From contig NZ_JAHCSH010000004.1 in assembly GCF_018474005.1 (NCBI RefSeq), positions 372,001-436,000 of the forward strand: a stretch of 64,000 nucleotides of DNA. Reading direction: 5' to 3'. The DNA comes from Curvibacter sp. CHRR-16 (GTDB lineage Bacteria; Pseudomonadota; Gammaproteobacteria; Burkholderiales; Burkholderiaceae_C). Shown here one piece after another: positions 1 to 8,356 of this stretch (within the stretch, counting starts at the first letter, position 1; every line of letters starts with the position of its first letter). The notes under the pieces were generated by a model, which was not told where the DNA came from, ran no database searches, and saw only the letters and a program-made list of their open reading frames with translations. A program made the translations under genes and the position numbers.

Positions 1-411
1 ACCCAGCACCTGGCTCATGGGCAGCAGCACGACCTGAAAGGGCATGAAGACGCCAAAGAGCAAGAAGCCAAACAGCACTTCGCTGCCCTTGAACTTCCAC
101 ATGGACAACACGTAGCCGTTGATAGCACCCCATGCGGTGGAAATCAGCACCGCGGGAACGGCCATGAGGACGGAGTTCCAAAAGTAAGGCTGCAGGCCAC
201 GGCAGTCCACCCCAGTACAAGCGGAAGACCACGCAGCGACCCAAGAATCTAGGCTGAAGCTTTGTGGCAGGCTCAGCAGGTTGCCGTTGCGGATTTGGTC
301 GGCGTCTTTGAGCGAGGTGACCAACATCACGTACAGCGGTGCCAAGAAGAACAGTGCGGCCACCAGCAAGATGCCGTAGACCAGCACGCGGGAGAGAATT
401 TTTGCGTTCAT
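1..411 (-). CDS. gtsC: carbohydrate ABC transporter permease (MalG/GtsC type), 3' end outside window
   Basis: Inner-membrane permease of a sugar ABC importer. Only the first 137 codons are present; the frame runs off the left edge without a stop. The protein begins MNAKILSRVLVYG, with a first membrane segment at about residues 8-30, then a periplasmic stretch and two further hydrophobic segments at about residues 80-98 and 110-135. That matches the N-terminal half of MalG-family permeases. The EAA loop that contacts the ATPase lies in the missing part. It is the third gene of a leftward operon after the binding protein and the first permease, 19 bases downstream of the latter. The family is clear from order and topology. 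Glucose or mannose as substrate is inferred from the binding protein. Confidence 0.82.
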   Translation of the reverse strand, partial: MNAKILSRVLVYGILLVAALFFLAPLYVMLVTSLKDADQIRNGNLLSLPQSFSLDSWVAAWSSACTGVDCRGLQPYFWNSVLMAVPAVLISTAWGAINGYVLSMWKFKGSEVLFGFLLFGVFMPFQVVLLPMSQVLG

Positions 412-430
412 ACAGAAACCTTTGCTGTGC

Positions 431-1309
431 TCAGCGGTCGTGCGGCTTGCTGCGCAGCTCGCTGTACAGATAGGGCACCACCAAGGCAGCGACGGTGGCC
501 AGCATCATGGTGGCGCTGGCTGCGCCCAAACCAATCTGGCCGCGGGTAAAGCTCATGGTGAACATGAAGGTGGCAGGTACATCCGACGAATAGCCGGGGC
601 CGCCTGCGGTGAGCGCCATCACCAAGTCAAACGCCTTGATGGACAAGTGCGTGAGCACCAGCACGGTAGAAAACACCACGGGGCGCAGGATGGGCAAAAT
701 GATGCGCCAGTAAATGCGCGGCAAGCTAGCCCCGTCGATTTGCGCCGCTTTGATGATGCTGTCGTCAATGCCGCGCAAGCCCGCCAAAAACAAGGCCATG
801 GCAAAACCAGCGGACTGCCAGATACCCGCCAGCACCACGCAGTAGATGGCGGTGTCCGACTGCACCAGCCAGTCAAACGAGAACGAAGTCCAGCCCCAGT
901 CGTGCATGAGCTTTTCCAGGCCCAGGCTGGGGTTGAGAATCCACTTCCATGCGGTGCCCGTCACAATGAAAGACAGCGCCATGGGGTAGAGGTAAATGGT
1001 GCGCAGCGCGCCTTCGGCACGCACTTTTTGGTCCAAAAAGATGGCCAGCAACATGCCCAACAGCATGGAGCCACCCACATACAGGACGGTGAACAAGCCC
1101 AAATTCTTCAAGGCCACGTACCAACGGTCCATGTCCCACAGGCGGACGTATTGCTCCAAGCCTACGAACTCATCGTAGTTGGGCAGCATGCGGCTGCCAG
1201 TGACCGAGAGCACGCCGTTCCAGATCATGAAGCCGTAGATGAAGGCAAAGCCGAGGACGAAACCCGGAGCGATCACCAGCTTGGGCAGGATGTTTTCAAA
1301 GGTTTTCAT
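431..1309 (-). CDS. gtsB: carbohydrate ABC transporter permease (MalF/GtsB type)
   Basis: Inner-membrane permease subunit, 292 residues, about six membrane segments, the usual size for the short MalF-like permeases of group 1 sugar transporters. The EAA-type cytoplasmic loop is visible at about residues 186-212 (AAQIDGASLPRIYWRIILP), where the ATPase docks. It lies between the binding-protein gene (upstream, separated by 78 bases holding two hairpins) and the second permease. It would pair with the MalG-type subunit to form the channel. The gene order and the character of the binding protein match the Pseudomonas glucose/mannose gts operon. The ATPase gene is expected left of the window. Confidence 0.88.
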   Translation of the reverse strand: MKTFENILPKLVIAPGFVLGFAFIYGFMIWNGVLSVTGSRMLPNYDEFVGLEQYVRLWDMDRWYVALKNLGLFTVLYVGGSMLLGMLLAIFLDQKVRAEGALRTIYLYPMALSFIVTGTAWKWILNPSLGLEKLMHDWGWTSFSFDWLVQSDTAIYCVVLAGIWQSAGFAMALFLAGLRGIDDSIIKAAQIDGASLPRIYWRIILPILRPVVFSTVLVLTHLSIKAFDLVMALTAGGPGYSSDVPATFMFTMSFTRGQIGLGAASATMMLATVAALVVPYLYSELRSKPHDR

Positions 1310-1322
1310 GGAAAACTGAGCG

Positions 1323-1373
1323 AAAAAACAGCCACCCGGCCAGCGGGTGGCTAGAGCACACCTTGCGGTGTGC
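1323..1373 (-). terminator. tandem intercistronic hairpins, one terminator-like
   Basis: Two perfect inverted repeats lie between the binding-protein stop and the permease start. The first met by leftward transcription is a 7-base stem (1356-1362 with 1367-1373) with a 4-base loop. The second is an 8-base GC-rich stem (1330-1337 with 1345-1352) with a 7-base loop, and on the transcribed strand it is followed by a run of six T. That is the architecture of an intrinsic terminator, here inside an operon, so partial termination or RNA-end protection is likely. Confidence 0.7.
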
Positions 1374-1387
1374 GTGAGAGGCGCGTT

Positions 1388-2638
1388 TTATTGCGCTTGA
1401 GCAGCCTTGGCGATGTTCTTGATACCGTCGGCAACGGAAATCTTGTCATCGTTCCAGAACTGGCTCACGGCGTCCTTGATAGCGCCTTCAGCAGCAGGCT
1501 TGACCGCCATGCCGTGGGCGATAGAAGGCTCCAGCGTGCCCGCCTTGGCGGTGTCCACGAAGTCTTTGGCCGACAGCTTGGCGCAATCGTCAAACTTGTC
1601 CATCTTCATGTTCAGGCGCACAGGGATGGAACCCTTGTTCAGGTTGAACACTTCTTGGAACTCTGTGCCCATGATGGAAGCTGCCAAGTCGCCCTGTGCC
1701 TTCTGGGCACCAGCGTCTTTGAGCTTGAACATGGCAAAGGAATCCACGTTGAAGGTGTAGGCATTGGCAGTGCCGGGAGCGGCGGCGCAGATGTAGTCCT
1801 TGCCAGGAACCTTGCCAGCAGCGGCGAATTCGCCCTTGGCCCAGTCACCCATGAATTGGAAAGCAGCCTCACCCTTGATCACCATGGCAGTGGCCAAGTT
1901 CCAGTCGCGGCCAGGGGCTGCGGGGTCGATGTAACCCTTGATCTTGCGGAAGGTTTCCAGAGACTTCTTCATGGTGTCGCTGGTCAGGGCCTTTTGGTCG
2001 AGTTTGACCAATGCGTCGTTGTAGAACTTGGCACCGCCCACACCCAACACCACCGATTCAAAGGTGGTGAAGTCTTGCCAGTTTTGGCCACCGTGGGCCA
2101 CAGGAATCAGGCCAGCCTTCTTGATCTTGTCAGCAGCAGCAAAGAACTCGTCCCAAGTTTTGGGGGTGGATTTCACACCGGCTTTGTCCAACACGGCCTT
2201 GTTGGCCCACATCCAGTTGACGCGGTGCACGTTCACAGGGGCAGCCACGTAGTTGCCCTTGTACTTCATGATGTCAGCGACCACCTTGGGCAGCAGGGAA
2301 TCCCACTTCTCAGCCTTGGCAGTGGCGTCCAAGTTGGCCAGCACGCCTTCTGCCGCCCATTCTTGGATGGCAGGACCCTTGATCTGGGCAGCAGCGGGTG
2401 GGTTGCCTGCCACGACACGGCTCTTGAGCACGGTCATGGCATTGTCGCCAGCACCACCGGCCACGGCAAAGTCTTTCCACGTGTGGCCCTTGCCTTGCAT
2501 GATTTTTTTCAGCTCGGCCACCGACTTGGCCTCGCCACCGGATGTCCACCAGTGCAGCACTTCCACCTCGCCTGCCATTGCTGCAGAACCAGCGACCACC
2601 AATGCCACAGCAGTGGCCATTTGAGAAAGCTTCAACAT
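1388..2638 (-). CDS. gtsA: periplasmic glucose/mannose-type sugar-binding protein of an ABC importer
   Basis: Extracytoplasmic solute-binding protein family 1, 416 residues. The signal peptide covers residues 1-22 with a cleavage site after AMA. The mature protein starts with EVEVLHWWTSGGE, very like Pseudomonas GtsA, and shares its VNVHRVNWMW and LIPVAHGGQNWQDF segments (both quoted from memory of the family). It delivers sugar to the two permeases encoded downstream. It is the first gene of the leftward operon. A GGAGAC ribosome site lies 6 bases before the ATG. The two hairpins after its stop would favour high expression of this gene over the permeases. Substrate is inferred, not shown. 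Confidence 0.88.
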   Translation of the reverse strand: MLKLSQMATAVALVVAGSAAMAGEVEVLHWWTSGGEAKSVAELKKIMQGKGHTWKDFAVAGGAGDNAMTVLKSRVVAGNPPAAAQIKGPAIQEWAAEGVLANLDATAKAEKWDSLLPKVVADIMKYKGNYVAAPVNVHRVNWMWANKAVLDKAGVKSTPKTWDEFFAAADKIKKAGLIPVAHGGQNWQDFTTFESVVLGVGGAKFYNDALVKLDQKALTSDTMKKSLETFRKIKGYIDPAAPGRDWNLATAMVIKGEAAFQFMGDWAKGEFAAAGKVPGKDYICAAAPGTANAYTFNVDSFAMFKLKDAGAQKAQGDLAASIMGTEFQEVFNLNKGSIPVRLNMKMDKFDDCAKLSAKDFVDTAKAGTLEPSIAHGMAVKPAAEGAIKDAVSQFWNDDKISVADGIKNIAKAAQAQ

Positions 2639-2831
2639 CGTGTCTCCATTTCAGTGTTTGAATCCGGTAGCACCGCGCCACAACGGATTAATTAATTTTT
2701 AATTAAAACACGATGCAAGCACATGAGGGCTTTCCCTAGACCCCCTGCCCATGGTCGCTTGGCGAACTGCCGCAATAGAGATGTCTGTTGCTTCTTGTAG
2801 TATGGAGGGTTGCACCCCCTCTGCATGGCCC
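2639..2831. promoter_or_regulatory. divergent promoter region with twin TTAATTAA palindromes
   Basis: This 193-base stretch separates the leftward sugar-transport operon from the rightward diguanylate cyclase gene. It holds two copies of the 8-base palindrome TTAATTAA (2688-2695 and 2699-2706) three bases apart. This AT island is conspicuous in a GC-rich genome and is a candidate promoter core or operator. No precise -35/-10 pair could be assigned. Confidence 0.4.
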
Positions 2832-4193
2832 ATGAGTCTCATTGCACGCAATCGGTTTTTTTCTTGGCGCTTTGTCGCCTTGTACAGCGCCTTGGCCGTG
2901 CTGGCTTTGTCCATTGCGGGAGGTGAGTTGGTGCTGCGGGCGCAAGAAAAAGAAAGCACCAGCCAGCAAGAAACACAGACCGTTGCCTATGCCGCGCGCT
3001 TGCGCAGCGTGCTAGAGCGCGAGCTCAATGCCGTGCTGGGCTACCACAGCGGTCTGAAGGCCTACCTGACCGTGCGCAACCAGCACGTGCAAACCCAAGA
3101 ACTGATGGCCATCTTGAGCGAGATTTACCGCGACACCAAGTTTGTTCGCAACTTTGCCGTGGCCAAAGGCTTCACCATCAGCTATGTGTACCCGGTGGCT
3201 GGCAATGAAAAAGCCATCGGAGTGTCTTTCCAACAACTGCCCAACCAAATGCCCTTGGTGCGCAAACTGGCGCGCACCGGCCAACCCATACTGACCGGCC
3301 CATTTGAACTCGTCCAAGGCGGTATGGGTATGCCCTATCGCTTGCCGATTATGGTGCGCGGGCACTACTGGGGCATGCTCACTGCGGTGATCGATTCAGA
3401 GGCATTGTTCGCATACATCCACGGGCAATTGGTTGATGAACGCTTTGAATACGCCATCGTTGGCCGCGATGGACAAGGCATCAACGGCGATGCCATCTGG
3501 GGCGATGCAACGCTGCTCAAACACAACGGCGTCTATCTGCAAACCGTTCCTGTGCCCGGTGGGTACTGGGCTGTCGGGGTGCGTTACAAGAAACACGCAC
3601 AAGAGAACCAAGCGCTGCGCTGGCAAATACGCGGTGCCGCCCTAGTGCTGGGCTTGCTACTGAGCAGTGTGCTGTATTTGCTGGTGCGCAACCGCATCCA
3701 ATTTGCCGAACAAGCCATGTACGACAGCCTGACACAGTTGCCAAGCAGGCGTTTGTTTGAAGACCGCGTCGGCTTGGCTTTCCTGCGCCAGCGTCGGCAA
3801 GGGCCGCAGCCATGCGCCATTTTGTTTTTGGACTTGGATGACTTCAAAAGCATCAACGACCAATACAGCCACAAAGCGGGCGATGCCGTGCTGGCCACCG
3901 TAGCGGCCCGCGCCCGGCGCACCGTGCGCCCTCACGACACCGTGTCGCGCTGGGGTGGGGATGAATTCATCGTCCTACTGGAAAACATAGACGGCCCTGC
4001 TCTGCAAGCATTGGTAGAGCGCTTGCGCGAGGCGATTCAGCAGCCCATTTCCTACCACGGCCATAGCCTGCAAGTGGGCCTGTCAATTGGTCAGGCGCTA
4101 TACCCCAGCCAAGGCCAAACGCTGGACGAACTGCTGCAAGCCGCTGACCAGCACATGTACGCCAACAAAACCGAGCGCAAAGCCACGCCATAA
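2832..4193 (+). CDS. membrane diguanylate cyclase with CHASE-like sensor (GGDEF)
   Basis: Makes the second messenger cyclic di-GMP from two GTP. With the start at MSLIARNRFF the protein has 453 residues: membrane segment about 13-33, a periplasmic CHASE-like sensor about 45-260, a second membrane segment about 268-287, then a GGDEF domain to the end. The active site WGGDEF is intact (GGDEF at 375-379) and an RPHD product-inhibition site sits five residues before it, so the enzyme should be active and feedback-inhibited. The frame is open 27 codons further upstream. The 2832 start is preferred because the membrane anchor follows at once, although no strong ribosome site is seen at either. It is divergent from the sugar operon and convergent with the ROK kinase gene. 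Confidence 0.88.
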   Translation: MSLIARNRFFSWRFVALYSALAVLALSIAGGELVLRAQEKESTSQQETQTVAYAARLRSVLERELNAVLGYHSGLKAYLTVRNQHVQTQELMAILSEIYRDTKFVRNFAVAKGFTISYVYPVAGNEKAIGVSFQQLPNQMPLVRKLARTGQPILTGPFELVQGGMGMPYRLPIMVRGHYWGMLTAVIDSEALFAYIHGQLVDERFEYAIVGRDGQGINGDAIWGDATLLKHNGVYLQTVPVPGGYWAVGVRYKKHAQENQALRWQIRGAALVLGLLLSSVLYLLVRNRIQFAEQAMYDSLTQLPSRRLFEDRVGLAFLRQRRQGPQPCAILFLDLDDFKSINDQYSHKAGDAVLATVAARARRTVRPHDTVSRWGGDEFIVLLENIDGPALQALVERLREAIQQPISYHGHSLQVGLSIGQALYPSQGQTLDELLQAADQHMYANKTERKATP

Positions 4194-4209
4194 GGGTGGC
4201 GTTGCCCCT

Positions 4210-5193
4210 TTAGTCCATGACCAGCGCCAGGGCCGAGAAGTCGCCCACGCGCTCGCCTAAGCCTGCAGGCACCAGCTCCACACCGTCGGTCAGTGCGGCA
4301 AACTTGCCCTGCAAAAAGGCACGCAAGCGCGGCAGTATCAGGTCTTGGTTGTGCCAAAACACGCTGCCGCCCAGTGCAATGCGCTGCAAATCCAGCGTGG
4401 CAATCATGTTGAACAAGGTACGTCCCATGACCGTGCACAAACCATCCAATATGGCTGTAGCGCCCGCCTCACCTGCTCGAACCGCTACAAAAAGCGTAGC
4501 AGCATCGGTGTAGCCTTGACTGCCAAAACGGCGCGGTATCGCGTTGCCTGCAATCAGTGCTTCCACATCCCCGCGCAAGCCGCAGCCGCACAGCGTGTCG
4601 TCCAAGTCGGCCACAAAGGTGTGTCCCGCATGGCCCGCGTTGCCATTCTTGCCGCGCAGAATGCGACCATCCACACACAAGCCCATGCCAATGCCCGTGC
4701 TCCATGTCACGTAGGCGCAGTGGTCCACCCCCTGCAAGGCACCCCAGCGGCGCTCGGCTTCGAGCGCGCCCACACCATCGTTTTCCACCCGCACTTTGGG
4801 AAAGGCTGCGCGCAGTGGGGCTTCCAGCCAGGCGGTGGGCCAGTCGTTGGGCAGGCCACGTTCCTTGCCCGCCATGCCACCGCAAATATTGGGGGCGGCC
4901 AGTTCCACCAAACCTTGGTGGAGCACAAAGGGCCCGCACGAGGCCACGCCCACGGCGCTGATGCGCTCCACAGGCACACCCGCTGCGGCAGCACTTTGCC
5001 CTACCAAGCGGATGATTTGCGCTGCCAGCGCATCGCGCCCACCTTCTTTGGCAGTGGGTTCGCTCACCTTGCCGCGCACGCCGTGTTCATCGGCCACGCT
5101 CACGGCCACTTTGGTGCCACCAATGTCCACGCAAGCCACGGGAGCGGCCCCGGCTGGTAAACGCACAGAAATTTCAGGAGTAGGAAAGGACAT
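4210..5193 (-). CDS. ROK family sugar kinase, third zinc-site cysteine missing
   Basis: ROK proteins phosphorylate glucose, mannose, fructose or N-acylmannosamine with ATP; those with an N-terminal helix-turn-helix are repressors. This one is 327 residues with no DNA-binding domain, so it is a kinase. Visible motifs are the phosphate loop DIGGTK (23-28), the catalytic base in ENDG (Asp139), His188 and His191 of the metal site, and CGCGLRGDVE (202-211). The family signature there is CxCGxxGCxE; the third cysteine is Asp209 here. The cupin gene lies 2 bases upstream, so they are co-transcribed. With the nearby glucose/mannose importer a glucokinase or mannokinase role is likely but unproven. 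Confidence 0.85.
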   Translation of the reverse strand: MSFPTPEISVRLPAGAAPVACVDIGGTKVAVSVADEHGVRGKVSEPTAKEGGRDALAAQIIRLVGQSAAAAGVPVERISAVGVASCGPFVLHQGLVELAAPNICGGMAGKERGLPNDWPTAWLEAPLRAAFPKVRVENDGVGALEAERRWGALQGVDHCAYVTWSTGIGMGLCVDGRILRGKNGNAGHAGHTFVADLDDTLCGCGLRGDVEALIAGNAIPRRFGSQGYTDAATLFVAVRAGEAGATAILDGLCTVMGRTLFNMIATLDLQRIALGGSVFWHNQDLILPRLRAFLQGKFAALTDGVELVPAGLGERVGDFSALALVMD

Positions 5194-5195
5194 GA

Positions 5196-5564
5196 TTACT
5201 GGCGGCCGTAGTCGTCTTGCAAACGCACGATGTCATCCTCGCCCAGATAGGCACCGAACTGCACTTCGACGATCTCCACCGCCTCTTGCGTGTGGTTGGC
5301 CAAGCGGTGCACTTGCCCCACGGCGATGTCGATGTGCTGACCCACTGTCAGGTCAAAGGTCTTGTCGTCCAAGGTGATGGTGGCCACGCCCTGCGTCACC
5401 ACCCAGTGCTCAGCACGCTGGTGGTGTTTTTGCAGGCTCAGCTTTTGGCCGGGCAATACACCAATGCGCTTGATCTTGTTGCCGGGCACTTCCGAAATGG
5501 ACTCGTACCAACCCCAAGGGCGCTCGGTGCGTTCAATGTTCTCGGTGCGGTAGCTGGTACTCAT
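5196..5564 (-). CDS. mannose-6-phosphate isomerase-like cupin
   Basis: Small one-domain cupin of 122 residues. The sequence from RPWGWYES through GQKLSLQKHHQRAEHWVV and GQHIDIAVGQVHRLAN matches the C-terminal phosphomannose isomerase domain of ManC-type proteins (PMI type II), with metal-ligand histidines in KHHQRAEHW. It would interconvert mannose-6-P and fructose-6-P, or act as a sugar-phosphate isomerase of unknown specificity. An AGGAGG ribosome site 7 bases before the ATG at 5564 decides the start; a longer open frame to 5663 lacks one. It is followed after 2 bases by the ROK kinase gene, giving a small sugar kinase/isomerase operon beside the importer. Confidence 0.82.
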   Translation of the reverse strand: MSTSYRTENIERTERPWGWYESISEVPGNKIKRIGVLPGQKLSLQKHHQRAEHWVVTQGVATITLDDKTFDLTVGQHIDIAVGQVHRLANHTQEAVEIVEVQFGAYLGEDDIVRLQDDYGRQ

Positions 5565-5650
5565 ACAAGGCCTCCTCGGGTACAGAAAAACGCGAATGCT
5601 ATATGCAGATAGGGGGGTGCTGTTACAGCCCCAGTACATGGCCGGTACAT

Positions 5651-5667
5651 GGGCATGGCCCATGCCC
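5651..5667 (-). other. short hairpin after the MidA-type stop codon
   Basis: GGGCATG and CATGCCC form a perfect 7-base stem with a 3-base loop directly after the methyltransferase stop codon. No T-run follows on the minus strand, so it is at best a weak or Rho-assisted end, or an mRNA 3' stabiliser. Confidence 0.35.
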
Positions 5668-5668
5668 C

Positions 5669-6814
5669 TTATAAACGGTGCGTGCGGTCGCCCATGGCAA
5701 AGCCCAACAAGGGCTGCGGCACGCCACGGCCTATGGCCAGCACTTTGAAGATTTCCCCCATCTCGTGCTCATTGACCAACTTGGCCGCCGCAGCGCGGCG
5801 TGGCAAGTCCACCGCTTCCATGAGCGGTGCCAGCCCGCAGTTGAACAGAAAATGGCCTTGGTTGGTGTAACCCAGCACATCCAGCCCGGCGTCCTGCGCG
5901 GCCAATGCCACGCCGGTGAAGTTGACGTGCGCGGTGATGTCTTTGTCCCCCACGCCAGTGAGCGGATCGGGGTCGCTGCGGTGGCCTTGGTGGCACATCA
6001 CGGTGCCCATGTGGCGCTGCGGGTGGTAGTACTCGGCCTCGGGAAATCCATAGTCCAGCAGCAGTGCGGCACCCAGCTCCAGCTTGTCGGCCAAGGTGCG
6101 CACAAAGGCCTCGCCTTGGGGGTGGATTTCGGTCAGGTAATCGTGCGCCCCGTCCACGTCCAGCGGTGGGCGCAGCTCGGTGGGGCGATCGGCCCAAGCA
6201 AAAGCGGGGGCTGCAGCATCCGATGGGGCCAGCACCACGCCACGCTCGTACCACTGGCCCTGCACGCGCGCTAGCAGCTGCACAGGCATGGCGTCCAGCA
6301 CCTCGTTGCCCAGCACCACACCGCGCAGTTTGGCTGGCAACTCGGTAGCCCAGTGCACCTGCGCACCAAAGCGGGCCAAGGTCTCGCGCTGGCGCTGCTG
6401 CAAGCTGCCCGACAGATCGACGATGGTGTAGCGGCGCACGGCCACGCCCATGTCGGCCAGTGCACTGAGCACTTGCGCGGCCAAAGCGCCAGTGCCTGCG
6501 CCAAACTCCCACACCTCGTCCGTCCCCGTGGCTTGCAGAATTTGCGCCACTTGGCGTGCCAGCGTCAGGCCAAACAAAGGACTCAACTCGGGGGCGGTCA
6601 CAAAGTCGCTGCCCACGCCGCGCAGTTGTCCATCGGTGCGCAAGCCGCCTGGCATGGCACCAAATTTGGGCAGATTGTTGGCGTAGTACCCCAAGCCGGG
6701 CGCGTACAGGGCTTGGGCCATGAAGTGGTCAAAACCCACCCAGCCACCCTGCTGGGCGATGGCATCCGCGATAATTCGCACTAGGCTGGCCGCAGAAACG
6801 TCGGCGTTGGACAT
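5669..6814 (-). CDS. MidA/NDUFAF7-family SAM-dependent methyltransferase
   Basis: Class I methyltransferase of the DUF185 family; the mitochondrial relative NDUFAF7 methylates an arginine of complex I. The start at 6814 (MSNADVSAASLVRII) gives 381 residues, the family size. Motifs are GWVGFDHFMAQALYAPGLGYY near the N-terminus (about residues 24-44), the SAM-binding loop EFGAGTGALA, and LGNEVLDAMPV (motif IV-like acidic loop). The frame is open a further 525 bases upstream, but that part is antisense to folB and should be ignored. It is divergent from folB with a 72-base gap. The substrate in bacteria is unknown to me. Confidence 0.85.
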   Translation of the reverse strand: MSNADVSAASLVRIIADAIAQQGGWVGFDHFMAQALYAPGLGYYANNLPKFGAMPGGLRTDGQLRGVGSDFVTAPELSPLFGLTLARQVAQILQATGTDEVWEFGAGTGALAAQVLSALADMGVAVRRYTIVDLSGSLQQRQRETLARFGAQVHWATELPAKLRGVVLGNEVLDAMPVQLLARVQGQWYERGVVLAPSDAAAPAFAWADRPTELRPPLDVDGAHDYLTEIHPQGEAFVRTLADKLELGAALLLDYGFPEAEYYHPQRHMGTVMCHQGHRSDPDPLTGVGDKDITAHVNFTGVALAAQDAGLDVLGYTNQGHFLFNCGLAPLMEAVDLPRRAAAAKLVNEHEMGEIFKVLAIGRGVPQPLLGFAMGDRTHRL

Positions 6815-6886
6815 GGGAACCTGGCTTTCCGTGTTGTCAATCGAGCCTTTGATTATCCCGTCCCCCAGTAGCTCTTCGCACCATCC

Positions 6887-7303
6887 ATGTCTATGCCATC
6901 GCCATCGAATGCATCCGCTCCACGCCCTGCCCCGCGCGTGAGCACGGGTTTGCAAACCCTCTCGCTGTCCGGTCTGCGTTTCGATGCCAATTTGGGCATT
7001 TTGGAATCGGAGAAAACCGAGCCCCAGCCCATCCAAGTCGATGCCGAGCTGAGCCTGGGCACGCAGCCCCTGCTGCCGCACGACGACGAGATCAACCACG
7101 TGCTGGACTACCGCAAGGTGCGCCAGATCATCATTGCCGAGTGCACCGCCGAACACGTCAACCTGCTGGAGACGCTGATTGGCAAGCTGGCCCACCGCCT
7201 GCTGCAACTGCCCGGTGTGCTGGGCGTGCGCGTGCGCATCGCCAAGCTGGAAATTTTTGACGACTGCGAAGTCGCCATCCACATGGAAGCAGGCCAGTGG
7301 TAA
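6887..7303 (+). CDS. folB: dihydroneopterin aldolase
   Basis: Converts 7,8-dihydroneopterin to 6-hydroxymethyl-dihydropterin plus glycolaldehyde in folate synthesis. It is 138 residues, about 20 longer than the family core because of an unstructured Ser/Pro/Ala-rich N-terminus; a second ATG two codons later is equally possible. Family features are [14 protein letters not shown], the central [16 protein letters not shown] region, and the catalytic-region Glu and Lys in [15 protein letters not shown] and RVRIAKLE. The ttcA ATG follows 26 bases after its stop, so the two are probably co-transcribed. Confidence 0.9.
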   Translation: MSMPSPSNASAPRPAPRVSTGLQTLSLSGLRFDANLGILESEKTEPQPIQVDAELSLGTQPLLPHDDEINHVLDYRKVRQIIIAECTAEHVNLLETLIGKLAHRLLQLPGVLGVRVRIAKLEIFDDCEVAIHMEAGQW

Positions 7304-7329
7304 GCGCGGCCTCACAAGGAGAAAAACAC

Positions 7330-8274
7330 ATGCAAACAAACCCCTGGTTGGACATCCACGAACAAGCCGACGAAACCAATGGCACAGGCGAAGACAAAGC
7401 GCTCAAGATTTACCGTGAGAGCATCAAGCTGGACAAGCGCCTGTGCCGCTTGGTGACCAAAGCCATCATCGACTTCAACATGATCGAAGAAGGCGACCGC
7501 GTGATGGTCTGCCTCTCGGGCGGCAAAGACAGCTACACCATGCTGGACATCCTCATGAAGCTCAAGGCCCGTGCGCCGATTGACTTCACGCTGGTAGCCG
7601 TCAACTTGGACCAAAAGCAGCCCGGTTTCCCCGCCCACATCCTGCCCGAGTACCTGTCCAAGCTGGGCATTGAATACCACATCGAAACGCAGGACACCTA
7701 CTCCATCGTCAAAGAGAAAATCCCCGAGGGCAAAACCATGTGCAGCCTGTGCAGCCGCCTGCGCCGGGGCATTTTGTACACCGTGGCACGCCAGCTCCGA
7801 TGCAACAAACTGGCGCTGGGCCACCACCGCGACGACATGCTGCAAACGCTGTTCCTCAACATGTTCTTTGGCGGCAAGATCAAGGGCATGCCGCCCAAGC
7901 TGACCAGCGACAACGGCGAGTTCATCGTCATCCGCCCGCTGGCCTATGTGGCCGAAAAAGACACCACCCGCTGGGCCGAGTACCGCCAGTTCCCCATCAT
8001 CCCCTGCACCCTGTGCGGCAGCCAAGAAAACCTGCAGCGCAAGCAAGTGGGCAACATGCTGCGCGAGTGGGAAAAGAAATACCCCGGCCGCTTGGAAACC
8101 ATGTTCACCGCGCTGCAAAACGTGGTGCCATCGCACCTGATGGACGGCTCGCTGTACGACTTCAAAAACATGCAGGTAACGGGCGAAGCCAACGACAACG
8201 GCGACAAAGCCTTTGACGCCGAAGAGTTTCCCACCCCCGGCCCGCTGCCCGGTGTGCAGGTGGTGACGCTGTAA
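7330..8274 (+). CDS. ttcA: tRNA 2-thiocytidine biosynthesis protein TtcA
   Basis: ATP- and Fe-S-dependent enzyme that thiolates cytidine 32 of certain tRNAs. It is 314 residues. The PP-loop SGGKDS is at 63-68 and the first cysteine pair CSLC at 138-141, with a further cysteine pair in PCTLCGSQ near residue 225; together these bind the cluster. AAGGAG (7314-7319) precedes the ATG at 7330 and decides the start over an open extension to 7297. It lies just downstream of folB. Confidence 0.95.
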   Translation: MQTNPWLDIHEQADETNGTGEDKALKIYRESIKLDKRLCRLVTKAIIDFNMIEEGDRVMVCLSGGKDSYTMLDILMKLKARAPIDFTLVAVNLDQKQPGFPAHILPEYLSKLGIEYHIETQDTYSIVKEKIPEGKTMCSLCSRLRRGILYTVARQLRCNKLALGHHRDDMLQTLFLNMFFGGKIKGMPPKLTSDNGEFIVIRPLAYVAEKDTTRWAEYRQFPIIPCTLCGSQENLQRKQVGNMLREWEKKYPGRLETMFTALQNVVPSHLMDGSLYDFKNMQVTGEANDNGDKAFDAEEFPTPGPLPGVQVVTL

Positions 8275-8302
8275 ACCCAAACACGCTGTCGATTCAGGAG
8301 GT

Positions 8303-8356
8303 TGCTATGGTTTTAATAGCTGCTCAAGCAATACCAGCGCGCTGTACAGCCATTTT
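8303..8356 (-). repeat. dispersed two-hairpin repeat, copy 1
   Basis: A 54-base sequence aligning without gaps to the copy at 30357-30410 and, in reverse orientation, to 57889-57943. Shared blocks are TGCTAT, TAGCT, CTC, AGC and the terminal CATTTT/CCTTTT. It covers the start codon and first 17 codons of the next gene, which therefore arose in, or were overwritten by, the repeat. Confidence 0.65.

Noticed and set aside
422-1354. Long antisense open frames over the sugar-transport genes (and likewise over hut, glnS, RND and ffh genes)
   Set aside because: These are by-products of GC-rich codon bias; the translations are low-complexity Ala/Arg/Gln/His-rich and match no family, while the opposite strand encodes recognisable proteins.
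5669-7339. A 556-residue version of the MidA-type methyltransferase
   Set aside because: The extra N-terminal 175 residues are antisense to folB; the start at 6814 gives the family length.
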